This document shows positions 1-8,690 of a DNA stretch of 64,000 nt, piece by piece. Source of the stretch: Arthrobacter sp. StoSoilB19. Lineage in GTDB: Bacteria > Actinomycetota > Actinomycetes > Actinomycetales > Micrococcaceae. The position numbers and the translations under genes are program-made. The stretch lies in assembly GCF_019977275.1 (NCBI RefSeq), contig NZ_AP024650.1, positions 496,001 to 560,000 on the forward strand, in the 5' to 3' direction. The stretch's first letter is position 1, and the number at the start of each line of letters is the position of its first letter. Under the pieces are notes generated by a model. That model saw nothing but the letters and a program-made list of their open reading frames with translations. It had not been told where the DNA came from and did no database searches.

Positions 1-1
1 A

Positions 2-1468
2 AAGGACGAGACCCTGCTGGTCCAGTCCGGAAAGCCGGTGGGCGTCTTCCGTACCAACGAGTGGGCCCCGCGCGTGCTGCTGGCCAACTCCAACCTCGTC
101 GGCGACTGGGCAACCTGGCCCGAATTCCGCCGGCTCGAGGCCGAGGGCCTCATGATGTACGGCCAGATGACGGCCGGTTCATGGATCTACATCGGCACCC
201 AGGGCATCCTGCAGGGCACCTTCGAGACCTTTGCCGCGATCGCCCGCAAACTCACAGGGGACGAAAACGGCACGCTCGCCGGCACGCTGACCCTCACCGG
301 CGGCTGCGGCGGCATGGGCGGCGCCCAGCCGCTCGCCGTCACCCTGAACGAGGGCGCCTGCCTGATTGTCGACGTCGACGAAACCCGCCTGCGCAGGCGG
401 GCCGGCAAACGCTACCTGGACGAGGTGGAAACCGACCTCGACGCCGCCATCGCCAAGGTGCTCAAGGCCAAGGAGGAACGCCGCGGCTGGTCCGTGGGCT
501 ACGTGGGCAACGCCGCCGAAGTCTTCCCCGAGATCCTGCGCCGCCACAAGGCCGGCGAACTCACCGTGGACATCGTCACCGACCAGACCTCCGCCCACGA
601 TCCCCTGTCCTACCTGCCCGAAGGCATTTCCGTGGACGAGTGGCACCGCGAGGCAGAGGCTGATCCTGAAGGGTTCACCAAGAAGGCCCAGGCATCCATG
701 GCCCGGCACGTCCAGGCCATGGTGGAATTCCAGGACGCCGGCGCCGAGGTGTTCGACTACGGCAACTCCATCCGCGACGAAGCCCGCAAGGGTGGTTACG
801 CCCGGGCCTTCGAGTTCCCCGGCTTCGTCCCCGCCTACATCCGGCCCCTGTTCTGCGAAGGGCTTGGCCCGTTCCGCTGGGTCGCCCTGTCCGGTGACCC
901 GGAAGACATCCGGGTGACGGACGAAGCCATCAAGGAGCTCTTCCCGGAGAACAAGCACCTGCACCGCTGGATTGACGCCGCCCAGGAACGGGTCGAGTTC
1001 GAGGGCCTGCCGGCGCGCATCTGCTGGCTCGGCTACGGTGAACGCGCCAAGGCCGGCCTGCTCTTCAACCAGCTCGTCAAGGACGGCAGGGTCAAGGCTC
1101 CCATCGTGATCGGCCGCGACCACCTGGATTCGGGCTCCGTCGCCTCCCCGTACCGCGAGACCGAGGCCATGGCGGACGGCTCCGATGCCATCGCCGACTG
1201 GCCAATGCTGAACGCCCTGCTCAACACTGCCTCCGGCGCCACCTGGGTGTCCCTGCACCACGGCGGCGGTGTGGGCATCGGCCGCTCCATCCACGCCGGC
1301 CAGGTTTCCGTCGCCGACGGCACCGACCTCGCAGCGCAGAAACTCGAGCGCCTCCTCACCAACGACCCCGGCATGGGCGTCATCCGCCACGCCGACGCCG
1401 GCTACGAACGCGCCCTCGACGTCGCCAGGGAACGCGGCGTCCGCATCCCCATGAATGAAGGCAAGTAG
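2..1468 (+). CDS. hutU: Urocanate hydratase (urocanase), 5' end cut by window
   Basis: Urocanase converts urocanate to 4-imidazolone-5-propionate, step two of histidine breakdown in the cytoplasm, using tightly bound NAD+. The frame is open from base 2, so about 70 N-terminal residues lie outside the window; GTG at 38 is internal. The Gly-rich NAD-binding stretch [13 protein letters not shown] and the late motif [16 protein letters not shown] are family hallmarks. The visible 488 residues plus the missing part match the usual ~555. The stop is 3 bp before hutH, so the two are co-transcribed. Nothing odd is seen in the coding frame. Confidence 0.96.
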   Translation, partial: KDETLLVQSGKPVGVFRTNEWAPRVLLANSNLVGDWATWPEFRRLEAEGLMMYGQMTAGSWIYIGTQGILQGTFETFAAIARKLTGDENGTLAGTLTLTGGCGGMGGAQPLAVTLNEGACLIVDVDETRLRRRAGKRYLDEVETDLDAAIAKVLKAKEERRGWSVGYVGNAAEVFPEILRRHKAGELTVDIVTDQTSAHDPLSYLPEGISVDEWHREAEADPEGFTKKAQASMARHVQAMVEFQDAGAEVFDYGNSIRDEARKGGYARAFEFPGFVPAYIRPLFCEGLGPFRWVALSGDPEDIRVTDEAIKELFPENKHLHRWIDAAQERVEFEGLPARICWLGYGERAKAGLLFNQLVKDGRVKAPIVIGRDHLDSGSVASPYRETEAMADGSDAIADWPMLNALLNTASGATWVSLHHGGGVGIGRSIHAGQVSVADGTDLAAQKLERLLTNDPGMGVIRHADAGYERALDVARERGVRIPMNEGK

Positions 1469-1471
1469 AAA

Positions 1472-3064
1472 ATGACTGTTACGACACACGAACCGCTGAC
1501 CGTCACCCTCGGGTCCGTCGGCGTCACGCCCGGGGATCTGCTCGCCGTCGCACGCCACGGCGCGAAGGTGACCATCGCGCCGGACGCCCTGGAAACCGTC
1601 GCCAAGGTGCGCGCCCACATCGATGACCTCGCCGCCAGCGACGTCCCCGCCTACGGCATCTCCACCGGGTTCGGTGCCCTGGCCAACCGCCACATCCCGA
1701 ATGAACTGCGCACCCAGCTGCAGAAGTCCCTCATCCGGAGCCACGCTGCGGGCATGGGGCCGGCCGTGGAGCGGGAGGTGGTCCGCGGCATCATGTTCCT
1801 GCGCGCCAAGACCCTTGCCTCCGGCCGCACCGGCGTCCGCCCCGTGGTCCTGCAGACCATGGTGGACGTCCTCAACGCCGGCATCACCCCCGTGGTCCGC
1901 GAGTTCGGCTCGCTGGGCTGCTCCGGTGACCTGGCGCCACTGTCCCACTGCGCCCTGGTCCTGATGGGCGAAGGGGAAGCGGAAGGGCCCGACGGCGTGA
2001 CTTACGGCGGGCGGGGAGAGCGGCCTGTCGCTGAGCTGCTGGCAGAACACGGCATCGAGCCCGTCACCCTCGCCGAAAAGGAGGGCCTGGCCCTGGTCAA
2101 CGGCACCGAGGGCATGCTGGGCATGCTCCTGATGGCCATCGCCGATCTTCGCCAACTGCTGTCGACGGCGGACATCACCGCCGCCCTGAGCGTCGAGGCG
2201 CTGCTGGGCACCGACCAGGTATTCCTGCCCGAACTGCACGCTGCGCTGCGGCCCCACCCGGGCCAGGCGGCAAGCGCGGACAACATGCTCCGCGTGCTGT
2301 CGGACTCTCCCATCGTGGCGTCGCACCGGGTGGGGGACTCCCGGGTGCAGGACGCCTACTCGCTGCGCTGCGCCCCCCAGGTTGCCGGTGCCGTCCGGGA
2401 CACCGTTGACCACGCCGAATTGGTGGCCACCCGGGAGCTGGCGGCAGCCATCGACAACCCCGTGGTCCTTCCCGACGGGCGTGTGAGCTCCAACGGCAAC
2501 TTCCACGGCGCGCCCGTGGCATACGTCCTGGACTACCTGGCCATCGCCGTCGCCGACCTCAGCTCCATCGCTGAACGCCGGACCGACCGCATGCTGGATC
2601 CTGCCCGGTCGCATGGCCTGCCCGCTTTCCTCGCCGCTGACCCCGGCGTGGACTCCGGGCTGATGATCGCCCAGTACACCCAGGCCGGCCTGGTTTCGGA
2701 CAACAAGCGGCTTGCCGTTCCGGCCTCCGTGGACTCGATTCCGAGCTCCGCCATGCAGGAGGACCATGTCTCCATGGGCTGGCATGCGGCACGCAAGCTG
2801 CGCAAGTCGGTGGAAAACCTCCGCCGCGTCCTGGCCATCGAACTGGTGACCTCGGCGCGGGCGCTGGACATCCGCTCGCAGCTCTCGGGCGGGGTCCTGA
2901 CGCCGGGGCCCGCGGGTACCGCTGTCGTGGCCGCGCTCCGCGGGGTGGTGGAGGGGCCGGGGACGGACCGGTTCCTGTCGCCGGAACTGGAAGCGGCTGA
3001 CCGCCTGGTCGCCTCAGGTGACGTGCTCCGGGCAGCCGAATCCGCCGTCGGGCCGCTCGCCTGA
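1472..3064 (+). CDS. hutH: Histidine ammonia-lyase
   Basis: Deaminates L-histidine to urocanate, the first step of the Hut pathway. The 530-residue length is normal to slightly long. The cofactor-forming motif reads GSLGCSGDLAPLSH, so the self-cyclising MIO tripeptide is Cys150-Ser151-Gly152 where most lyases have Ala-Ser-Gly. The family's YGISTGFGAL segment (residues 61-70) with the catalytic Tyr is intact. The ATG is 3 bp after the hutU stop with a purine-rich site in the end of hutU. I believe Cys at the first MIO position occurs in other actinobacterial enzymes, but this is from memory. Confidence 0.96.
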   Translation: MTVTTHEPLTVTLGSVGVTPGDLLAVARHGAKVTIAPDALETVAKVRAHIDDLAASDVPAYGISTGFGALANRHIPNELRTQLQKSLIRSHAAGMGPAVEREVVRGIMFLRAKTLASGRTGVRPVVLQTMVDVLNAGITPVVREFGSLGCSGDLAPLSHCALVLMGEGEAEGPDGVTYGGRGERPVAELLAEHGIEPVTLAEKEGLALVNGTEGMLGMLLMAIADLRQLLSTADITAALSVEALLGTDQVFLPELHAALRPHPGQAASADNMLRVLSDSPIVASHRVGDSRVQDAYSLRCAPQVAGAVRDTVDHAELVATRELAAAIDNPVVLPDGRVSSNGNFHGAPVAYVLDYLAIAVADLSSIAERRTDRMLDPARSHGLPAFLAADPGVDSGLMIAQYTQAGLVSDNKRLAVPASVDSIPSSAMQEDHVSMGWHAARKLRKSVENLRRVLAIELVTSARALDIRSQLSGGVLTPGPAGTAVVAALRGVVEGPGTDRFLSPELEAADRLVASGDVLRAAESAVGPLA

Positions 3065-3115
3065 TACCGAAGAATCTTCAGCGCCTACTGACCGTCCGTC
3101 CGAAAGGTGGAATTT

Positions 3116-3143
3116 CCGGCGCCACGACCCACCGTGGCGCCGG
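3116..3143 (+). terminator. Hairpin downstream of hutUH
   Basis: A perfect 11-bp inverted repeat (CCGGCGCCACG and its complement) with a 6-nt loop, 50 bp after the hutH stop. It lacks a T-tract, so it may stall or stabilise the hut mRNA end rather than act as a classic intrinsic terminator. Confidence 0.5.
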
Positions 3144-3226
3144 GAGTGTAGTAGAACTGAAGATGTAGTGAAAGTCACATCAAAGAAGCTGTGGCAGCAG
3201 AACGATACAAAGGGGTAGAAGTTCAA

Positions 3227-3472
3227 ATGAAAGCACGTGGGGCAGTCCTGTCCAGGCGCAATGCCCATTCCGCCGCGGTATCCAACTGGAAGGCCCTCAA
3301 GGCCGGGGACCGCGTCGAGATCATCAAGCATGCGCATGTGGTGGCAGCCGGGGAGGTGGAAGAGGTGTCCCAAAGCGGCAACGTCCTTTGGCTGGTTCCG
3401 GCCGGTCCGTCAGGCCCCGCGGAGAAGCAGCTTTTCCTGAAGTCCGACGGCGTGGAGGTCCGCCGCGGCTAG
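3227..3472 (+). CDS. Conserved-looking small protein, 81 aa, unknown function
   Basis: No family recognised. The product is basic and soluble, with no signal peptide or membrane segment, and reads as a small beta-rich domain (segments DRVEIIKHAHVVAAGEVEEV and VLWLVP). The ATG at 3227 follows a good ribosome site (AAAGGGGT about 10 nt upstream); an in-frame GTG at 3191 lies upstream of that site and is less likely. The gene is monocistronic: an hairpin closes the hut operon before it and a bidirectional terminator follows 20 bp after its stop. The coding composition fits the neighbours. Confidence 0.7.
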   Translation: MKARGAVLSRRNAHSAAVSNWKALKAGDRVEIIKHAHVVAAGEVEEVSQSGNVLWLVPAGPSGPAEKQLFLKSDGVEVRRG

Positions 3473-3492
3473 CAGTCCCGCAAGCAGCAACC

Positions 3493-3533
3493 AAAAAATC
3501 CCCGCACTGCCGTATGGCGTGCGGGGATTTTTT
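3493..3533. terminator. Bidirectional intrinsic terminator
   Basis: The stem AAAAAATCCCCGCAC pairs with GTGCGGGGATTTTTT around an 11-nt loop. A-tract on one side and T-tract on the other let it end transcription from both convergent small genes flanking it. Confidence 0.9.
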
Positions 3534-3543
3534 GTAGGCGTGG

Positions 3544-3804
3544 TCAGGCCGCGAAGGACTCGTACGTTTCGCCGAAAGGTACTGATGCGTCCAGGGCTAC
3601 CGTGTAGCTTCCCGGGTGCAGCCTGGTGACGCGGATGCCGCACTCGGCATCCTTCGCTGCCACCCCAATCAGTTCGGCCACCGCCTCTTCCAGTCCTGCG
3701 TGGACCTCGCTGGCGCTGGAGAACTCCAGGCTGATGGACCGCAAAGCAGGTCCTTCGGTGGGCTTGGCGGCGGCGGGGATCCGCTCCAATGTGGCTGTAG
3801 TCAT
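3544..3804 (-). CDS. Small hypothetical protein, 86 aa
   Basis: No function recognised. A soluble alpha/beta-looking polypeptide with the middle segment VHAGLEEAVAELIGVAAKD probably helical and a C-terminal strand pattern (GIRVTRLHPGSYTVALD). No signal peptide or membrane segment. The ATG at 3804 has a GAAAG-like site upstream; a longer in-frame start at 3846 would add 14 residues but has no ribosome site. It stands alone, convergent with the preceding small gene and divergent from the FAH-family gene. Confidence 0.6.
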   Translation of the reverse strand: MTTATLERIPAAAKPTEGPALRSISLEFSSASEVHAGLEEAVAELIGVAAKDAECGIRVTRLHPGSYTVALDASVPFGETYESFAA

Positions 3805-4012
3805 GTACTGCACTTTCTGTGTTTCGTGCCAAGATGGCTCAACCATTCTACCGACTGCTCGGGATAGATGTCAGATGACTGTCCTTTGAGGGCTCCGGAC
3901 GTGCAGTCACAATGGCGTCCGTTCGCGGGATCGCAGCGAATCAACGACCATGGATCTCGGGGCCCGGGGGCCCTGGAAGCACCCGATCGATACGGCTTGA
4001 GGAGAATTCGGT

Positions 4013-4894
4013 ATGAAGATCATGCGCCTGGGCGAAAGCGGCAGCGAGCAGCCTGCGGTCCTGGTTTCCCCGGCGGACGGCATCGACCGGTATTTCAGCC
4101 TGTTGCCCCTTGCCGCCGACGTGGACGGGGAGTTCCTTGCCGGGGGCGGACTGGACAGGGTGCGGGATGCACTGGAGGCCGGGGAACTGCCGGTTTTGGC
4201 GGGCGCCGCTGCGCTTCGGGTTGGTTCCCCCGTGGCCCGGCCCGGTTCGGTGGTGGGCATCGGGATGAACTACGCCGCCCATGCCGCCGAATCGGGTGCC
4301 GAACCGCCAACGGTTCCCGTCGTCTTCCTCAAGCCCAGCAACACCGTCACCGGCCCCTGCGACCCCGCCCCGCTTCCGCCGCACTCCACCCAATATGACT
4401 GGGAAGTGGAACTGGGCATCGTGATCGGCAGCGAAGCCAGCTACCTCGGGTCCGTCGACGAGGCGTCCAAGTGCATTGCCGGCTATGTGACCGCCAACGA
4501 CTTCTCCGAGCGGGAATACCAGTTGCCGGGAGCGGCGGGGCAATGGACCAAGGGGAAATCCCTTCCCGGGTCCACGCCCCTGGGCCCCTGGCTGGTTCCG
4601 GCGGGGGAGATCGACGGCGGCAACCTGCGGCTGCGCAGCTGGGTGAATGGTGAGCCGCGCCAGGATTCGTCGTCATCGGAGCTCATCTTTGATGCGCCCT
4701 CACTGGTCCACCACTGCAGCCAGTACATGCGGCTTGAACCGGGTGACGTGATCCTGACCGGGACGCCGCAGGGTGTGGCCCTCAGCGGCCGTTTCCCCTA
4801 CCTCCAGCCGGGCGACGTGGTGGAGGTAGAGGTGGACGGCCTGGGCCGCCAGCGTCAGGAGTTGTTCCGGGCACGGGCGGCCGTCAGAGCCTAG
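4013..4894 (+). CDS. Fumarylacetoacetate hydrolase (FAH) family protein
   Basis: FAH-fold enzymes cleave or decarboxylate C-C bonds in beta-diketo or oxalocrotonate-type acids with a divalent metal. The metal ligands are visible: DWEVELG gives Glu121 and Glu123, and TANDFSERE gives Asp153. The family signature GKSLPGSTPLGPW and the C-terminal TGTPQGV segment are also present. 293 residues is typical of the single-domain bacterial branch (acylpyruvase, 2-keto-4-pentenoate hydratase-like, ureidoglycolate lyase-like). AGGAGA precedes the ATG. It ends 2 bp from the convergent universal stress gene. The exact substrate cannot be read from the sequence; its place inside a hut/tct region hints at organic-acid catabolism. 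Confidence 0.85.
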   Translation: MKIMRLGESGSEQPAVLVSPADGIDRYFSLLPLAADVDGEFLAGGGLDRVRDALEAGELPVLAGAAALRVGSPVARPGSVVGIGMNYAAHAAESGAEPPTVPVVFLKPSNTVTGPCDPAPLPPHSTQYDWEVELGIVIGSEASYLGSVDEASKCIAGYVTANDFSEREYQLPGAAGQWTKGKSLPGSTPLGPWLVPAGEIDGGNLRLRSWVNGEPRQDSSSSELIFDAPSLVHHCSQYMRLEPGDVILTGTPQGVALSGRFPYLQPGDVVEVEVDGLGRQRQELFRARAAVRA

Positions 4895-4896
4895 GG

Positions 4897-5292
4897 TTAC
4901 TGGCCCGCTTTTACCGCCAGGACCGGGCAGTCCGCCTCCAGCAGGATGCGCTGGGACGTGCTGCCCATGATCAGCTTGCCCACCGGGGTGCGGCGGCGCA
5001 GGCCGATCACGATCAGTTCGGCGTTGTGCTCCTCCGCGGCGTCCAGCACCTCGGCCGCGGCATCATGGCCGCGGACGGGCCGCTTGATCAGGTACTCGAT
5101 GCCCTGGCCGGCCAGCCGCTTCTCGATGTCCTGGATGTCGCCGTCCTGCGCAAAGCGGTTGTCCACCGGTGCTTCGCCCTTTGAGGAGTTGATCAGCACC
5201 AGGGTGCTGTTGCTCTTCCTGGCCTCGGTGATGGCCTGGGTGAGGGCGGCTTCGCCCTCGGGGGTGGGGACGTATCCCACAACGACGGTCAT
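4897..5292 (-). CDS. Universal stress protein, UspA family, single domain
   Basis: A 131-residue cytoplasmic UspA domain. The C-terminal nucleotide-loop region reads GLRRRTPVGKLIMGSTS; the usual G-2X-G-9X-G(S/T) ATP motif lacks its second Gly (Arg instead), so ATP binding may be weak or absent. AAAAGGAG lies 6 nt before the ATG. It follows tctA by 57 bp on the same strand, so it may be the last gene of the tctCBA transcript. USP genes of this type often accompany transporters; role here is unknown. Confidence 0.85.
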   Translation of the reverse strand: MTVVVGYVPTPEGEAALTQAITEARKSNSTLVLINSSKGEAPVDNRFAQDGDIQDIEKRLAGQGIEYLIKRPVRGHDAAAEVLDAAEEHNAELIVIGLRRRTPVGKLIMGSTSQRILLEADCPVLAVKAGQ

Positions 5293-5349
5293 GGAGTCTC
5301 CTTTTCTGCTCGATGCGGGTAGTGGGATCTGGCGACGGGGCGGCCCTGC

Positions 5350-6888
5350 TCAGTCGCTGTAGTCAGCTGCGCCCGAATTGGCGGGAACCAGCGGCCTGCG
5401 GTCCGGACGGCTGCGCCGGTACAGCTTGTAGGCAAAGGGCCAGAGCAGGATGAGGCCAATGATGACATAGATCCCGACGGCGATCGGCTCGCTGAAGAGC
5501 CCTGCCGGGTCACCCGCGCTCAGCTGCAGGGTCTTGCGGAGCTGCCCTTCGATCCGCGGACCCAGGATCACGCCGAGGATCAGCGGCAGGACGGGAAGCC
5601 CGAAGCGCCGCATCATGAAGCCCAGTGCGCCCAGGACCAGCAGGATCACCAGGTCGAACGCCTGCAGGTTCACCGAGTAGGCTCCCAGCGTGGCGAAGAA
5701 CAGGATGCCGGCATACAGGTAGGGGCGGGGCAGCTGCAGGAGTTTCGCCCACATCGGTGCCAGCGGGAGGTTAATCAGCAGGAGCAGCAGGTTGCCAATG
5801 AAGAGGCTGGCGATCAGCGCCCACACAAGGGGCCCTTGGCTTTCGAAAAGCTGCGGGCCCGGCTGGATGCCGTAGCTGGTGAAGGCCGCGAGCATGACGG
5901 CGGCGGTGGCGTTGGTGGGCAGGCCCAGTGCCAGCATGGGGGTCAGGGTGCCGGCGGCCGCCGCGTTGTTGGCTGCTTCCGGACCGGCAACGCCCTCGAT
6001 GGCACCCTTGCCGAACTCTTCGGGGTGTTTGCTGAGGCGCTTTTCCGTGACATAGGAGAGGAAGGTTGGGATCTCGGCGCCGCCTGCCGGCAGTGCGCCG
6101 AACGGGAAGCCAAAGGCGGTCCCCCGCAGCCAGGGCTTCCAGGAGCGCTTCCAGTCGGACTTGCCCATCCAGGGCTGGCCCACGGGAATGGCATGCAGGG
6201 GGGTACGGCGCAGGTGCGCGGCCACCCAGAGGGCCTCTCCCACGGCGAAGATGGCCACGGCCACCACCACGATGTCCAGGCCGTCCGCCAGGAGCGGCTG
6301 GCCGAAGGTGAGGCGGCGCTGGCCGGTCACGGAGTCCATGCCCACAAGACCAATGGCCAGGCCCAGGCCCAGGGAAGCAAAGCCGCGCAAGCGCGACGAA
6401 CCGAGTACGGCCGTGACCGCCAACAGCGCCAAGACCATGATGGCGAAGTAGCTGGGTGCACCAAGGCTCACTGCGAACTTCACCACGATCGGCGCGCAGA
6501 CGGCCAGCAGCGCCGTGCCGATGGTGCCGGCGACGAACGAGCCGATGGCCGCCGTCGCAAGCGCCTGCGCCGCCCTGCCCGCCTTGGCCATCTTGTTGCC
6601 CTCGATGGCGGTGACCACGGAGGACGATTCGCCGGGAGTGTTGAGGAGGATCGAGGTGGTGGAACCGCCGTACATGCCGCCGTAGTAGATGCCGGCGAAC
6701 ATGATGAAGGCGCTGGTGGGTTCCAGGGCATAGGTGACGGGGAGCAGCAGGGCAACGGTCATGGCCGGGCCCAGGCCGGGGAGGACACCGACGGCGGTGC
6801 CCAGGACGACGCCGATGACGGCGTACAGGAAATTCATGGGGGTCAGGGCGGTGGCGAAGCCGTCCATCAGGGAGGACCAGACGTCCAT
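5350..6888 (-). CDS. tctA: Tripartite tricarboxylate transporter, large membrane subunit
   Basis: The 12-TM translocation subunit of a binding-protein-dependent secondary transporter for citrate-like acids. The 512 residues match TctA; the conserved N-terminal [17 protein letters not shown] and [22 protein letters not shown] segments are clear. Its ATG directly abuts the tctB stop. Order tctC-tctB-tctA is canonical. In Corynebacterium glutamicum the TctCBA system takes up citrate under CitAB control, and a CitA/CitB-like pair is divergent here, so citrate or a related acid is the best guess. Confidence 0.95.
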   Translation of the reverse strand: MDVWSSLMDGFATALTPMNFLYAVIGVVLGTAVGVLPGLGPAMTVALLLPVTYALEPTSAFIMFAGIYYGGMYGGSTTSILLNTPGESSSVVTAIEGNKMAKAGRAAQALATAAIGSFVAGTIGTALLAVCAPIVVKFAVSLGAPSYFAIMVLALLAVTAVLGSSRLRGFASLGLGLAIGLVGMDSVTGQRRLTFGQPLLADGLDIVVVAVAIFAVGEALWVAAHLRRTPLHAIPVGQPWMGKSDWKRSWKPWLRGTAFGFPFGALPAGGAEIPTFLSYVTEKRLSKHPEEFGKGAIEGVAGPEAANNAAAAGTLTPMLALGLPTNATAAVMLAAFTSYGIQPGPQLFESQGPLVWALIASLFIGNLLLLLINLPLAPMWAKLLQLPRPYLYAGILFFATLGAYSVNLQAFDLVILLVLGALGFMMRRFGLPVLPLILGVILGPRIEGQLRKTLQLSAGDPAGLFSEPIAVGIYVIIGLILLWPFAYKLYRRSRPDRRPLVPANSGAADYSD

Positions 6889-7392
6889 TTAGAGGATTCC
6901 TTCCAGGAGGCCGGCCGGCAGCGCGATGCCCAGGCCGAGGTAGAAGCCGTAGAAGGTCAACAGGGACAGGGCCACGGAGATCGCGCCGTCCCGGACGTAG
7001 CGGCGGCTGCCGAGGGCCAGGACGCTGCCCCAGAACAGGACGGTTCCGGAGATCACCCAGCCGGCCCAGTCGATCAGCAGGATGTTCAGGATGAAGGCGC
7101 CGGCCAGCGGCAGGACGGTCTTCCAGTCGGCGGGGTGCGTGAGGTCGACGTCCTCGCCGCCCTCAGCCTCGCCCTTGCCGTCGCGCAGGACGTTGACGGC
7201 CAGCAGCACGGCGCAGACCACCAGCATTCCGGCCACGATGAACGGAACGGTTTTGGGACCCACCGGGTCGGACTTCGAATACGGGGTTACCAGGCCGTTG
7301 GCATCCAGGAAGACCAGGACGCCGGCCGCCCCGAGCAGGAGTGCAACTCCCAGCTCGGAGCGGCCTTTGAGGCCTGTGGTCAGGGAGGTCAC
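6889..7392 (-). CDS. tctB: Tripartite tricarboxylate transporter, small membrane subunit
   Basis: TctB is the poorly conserved 4-TM small subunit that pairs with TctA. 167 residues; hydrophobic segments lie near residues 15-33, 45-65, 88-115 and 130-155, with a charged loop between the second and third. Its start overlaps the tctC stop by 4 bp (translational coupling) and its stop touches the tctA ATG, so identification rests on both context and topology. Confidence 0.92.
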   Translation of the reverse strand: MTSLTTGLKGRSELGVALLLGAAGVLVFLDANGLVTPYSKSDPVGPKTVPFIVAGMLVVCAVLLAVNVLRDGKGEAEGGEDVDLTHPADWKTVLPLAGAFILNILLIDWAGWVISGTVLFWGSVLALGSRRYVRDGAISVALSLLTFYGFYLGLGIALPAGLLEGIL

Positions 7393-8399
7393 GCCAACCC
7401 AAGCTTGGTGAGGACGTCCGCCACCCGCTTGTCCTGCTCGGTGAGGAAGGTCTTGAACTGGTCACCGGTGATGAAGGCATCGGTCCAGCTGTGGGTCTTC
7501 AGCGCTTCCTTCCAGCCGGCCGTGCCGTGCATCTTTTCCAGGGCTGCGATCAGGGATGCCTTGTCCTTGTCGCTGATTCCCGGAGGGGCCACGACGCCGC
7601 GCCAGTTGGTGAACACCAGGTCGATGTTGGATTCCTTGAGCGTGGGTGCGTCCACGCCGTCCAGGCGCTTCTCGCCGCTGGTGGCCAGGACCCGGACCTC
7701 GCCGGATTCGATCTGCTTCAGGTACTCGCCGGCGCCGGAAGCGGCGAAGCCCAGCTTGTTGCCCAGGATTGCGGGCAGGAGGTCGCCGCCGCCGTCGTAG
7801 GCAACGTAGTTGACCTTGGTGGCGTCGATGCCCACGGCCCCGGCCAGCTGCATGGGCAGCAGGTGGTCCGGGCCGCCGGGGGAGGAGCCGCCGCCCACGG
7901 CGATGGAACCGGGATCGGCTTTCCAGGCCTTCACCAGGTCATCGATGGTCTTGTACGGGGAGTCCTTGCTGACCATGATGGCGCCGGGCTCTTCGATCAG
8001 CCGGGCCAGCGGGGTGGTGTCGGTCAGCTTGGACTCGGACTTGTTGGTGTAGCTGGCGCCGACAACGCCCAGGCCCATGAGCATGGCAAGATCGCCGTTG
8101 CCCTTCTCGTTGACCACGCGGGCCAGGCCCACCGTGCCGCCGGCCCCTGCGAGGTTGAAGACCTCGGTGTTGGTGGAGATCTTCTCGTCGTCGAGGACCT
8201 TCGCGGCGGCGCGGGCGGTGGTGTCGTAACCGCCGCCGGGGGTGTTGGGGACCATGATCTGCAGGCCGGTGATGGGTCCGGCGGCGGCGCCGGAGCTTTC
8301 CGAACCGGTGGAGCTCTTGCTGGTGGCACCGCAACCGGTGGCCATCAGGGCGATGCCGGCGGCAACGGCGGCAATTCGCAATGCGCGGATCTGGCGCAT
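7389..8399 (-). CDS. tctC: Tripartite tricarboxylate transporter substrate-binding lipoprotein
   Basis: The extracytoplasmic receptor of the Tct system, 336 residues. An N-terminal signal with lipobox ending MATGC places the lipidated Cys at 23. The mature protein opens with ITGLQIMVPNTPGGGYDTTAR, the Bug/TctC beta-strand and Gly-rich loop that holds the carboxylate ligand, and contains GGSSPGGPDHL and the second-domain YDGGGD loop. ATG at 8399 was chosen because the signal peptide starts there. It is the first gene of tctCBA, divergent from the sensor kinase. Confidence 0.95.
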   Translation of the reverse strand: MRQIRALRIAAVAAGIALMATGCGATSKSSTGSESSGAAAGPITGLQIMVPNTPGGGYDTTARAAAKVLDDEKISTNTEVFNLAGAGGTVGLARVVNEKGNGDLAMLMGLGVVGASYTNKSESKLTDTTPLARLIEEPGAIMVSKDSPYKTIDDLVKAWKADPGSIAVGGGSSPGGPDHLLPMQLAGAVGIDATKVNYVAYDGGGDLLPAILGNKLGFAASGAGEYLKQIESGEVRVLATSGEKRLDGVDAPTLKESNIDLVFTNWRGVVAPPGISDKDKASLIAALEKMHGTAGWKEALKTHSWTDAFITGDQFKTFLTEQDKRVADVLTKLGLA

Positions 8400-8441
8400 G
8401 TGTTCCTCTTCTCTCGAACAAATCTGACCGGCATCGGCTGC

Positions 8442-8473
8442 CTTGCGGTTCCGATGCCTTGTGGTTCCGATGC
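8442..8473 (+). repeat. 16-bp tandem direct repeat in the tct/sensor-kinase promoter region
   Basis: CTTGCGGTTCCGATGC is followed immediately by CTTGTGGTTCCGATGC (one mismatch), and the inverted half GCATCGG occurs at 8431-8437. The repeats sit 43-74 bp upstream of tctC on its own strand. They are good candidates for response-regulator binding. Confidence 0.6.
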
Positions 8474-8690
8474 TAGGGGCGGCCGTGACGCCGATCACTC
8501 TTGTGTACGCAGAGAAAGTTGTGTTCATTGCGTTCACGTTTCCAAACCCCCACAACGGCCCGGCCGCGGGCTTTGGGATATAGTTCCCGGTACCAACCCC
8601 GGCCCTGGGCCCGCGCTGCTGCGCGCATAAGGGGCCAGCCAAACCCGCCGGACAACTCCCGGCCCAACCAGCAACTCCAGGAAGACCATT

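Noticed and set aside
179..2785. 868-aa minus-strand ORF
   Set aside because: Antisense shadow of hutU and hutH; Gly/His/Val-rich composition typical of the complementary high-GC frame.
5836..7800. 654-aa plus-strand ORF
   Set aside because: Antisense of tctA, tctB and tctC, whose minus-strand frames have clear families.
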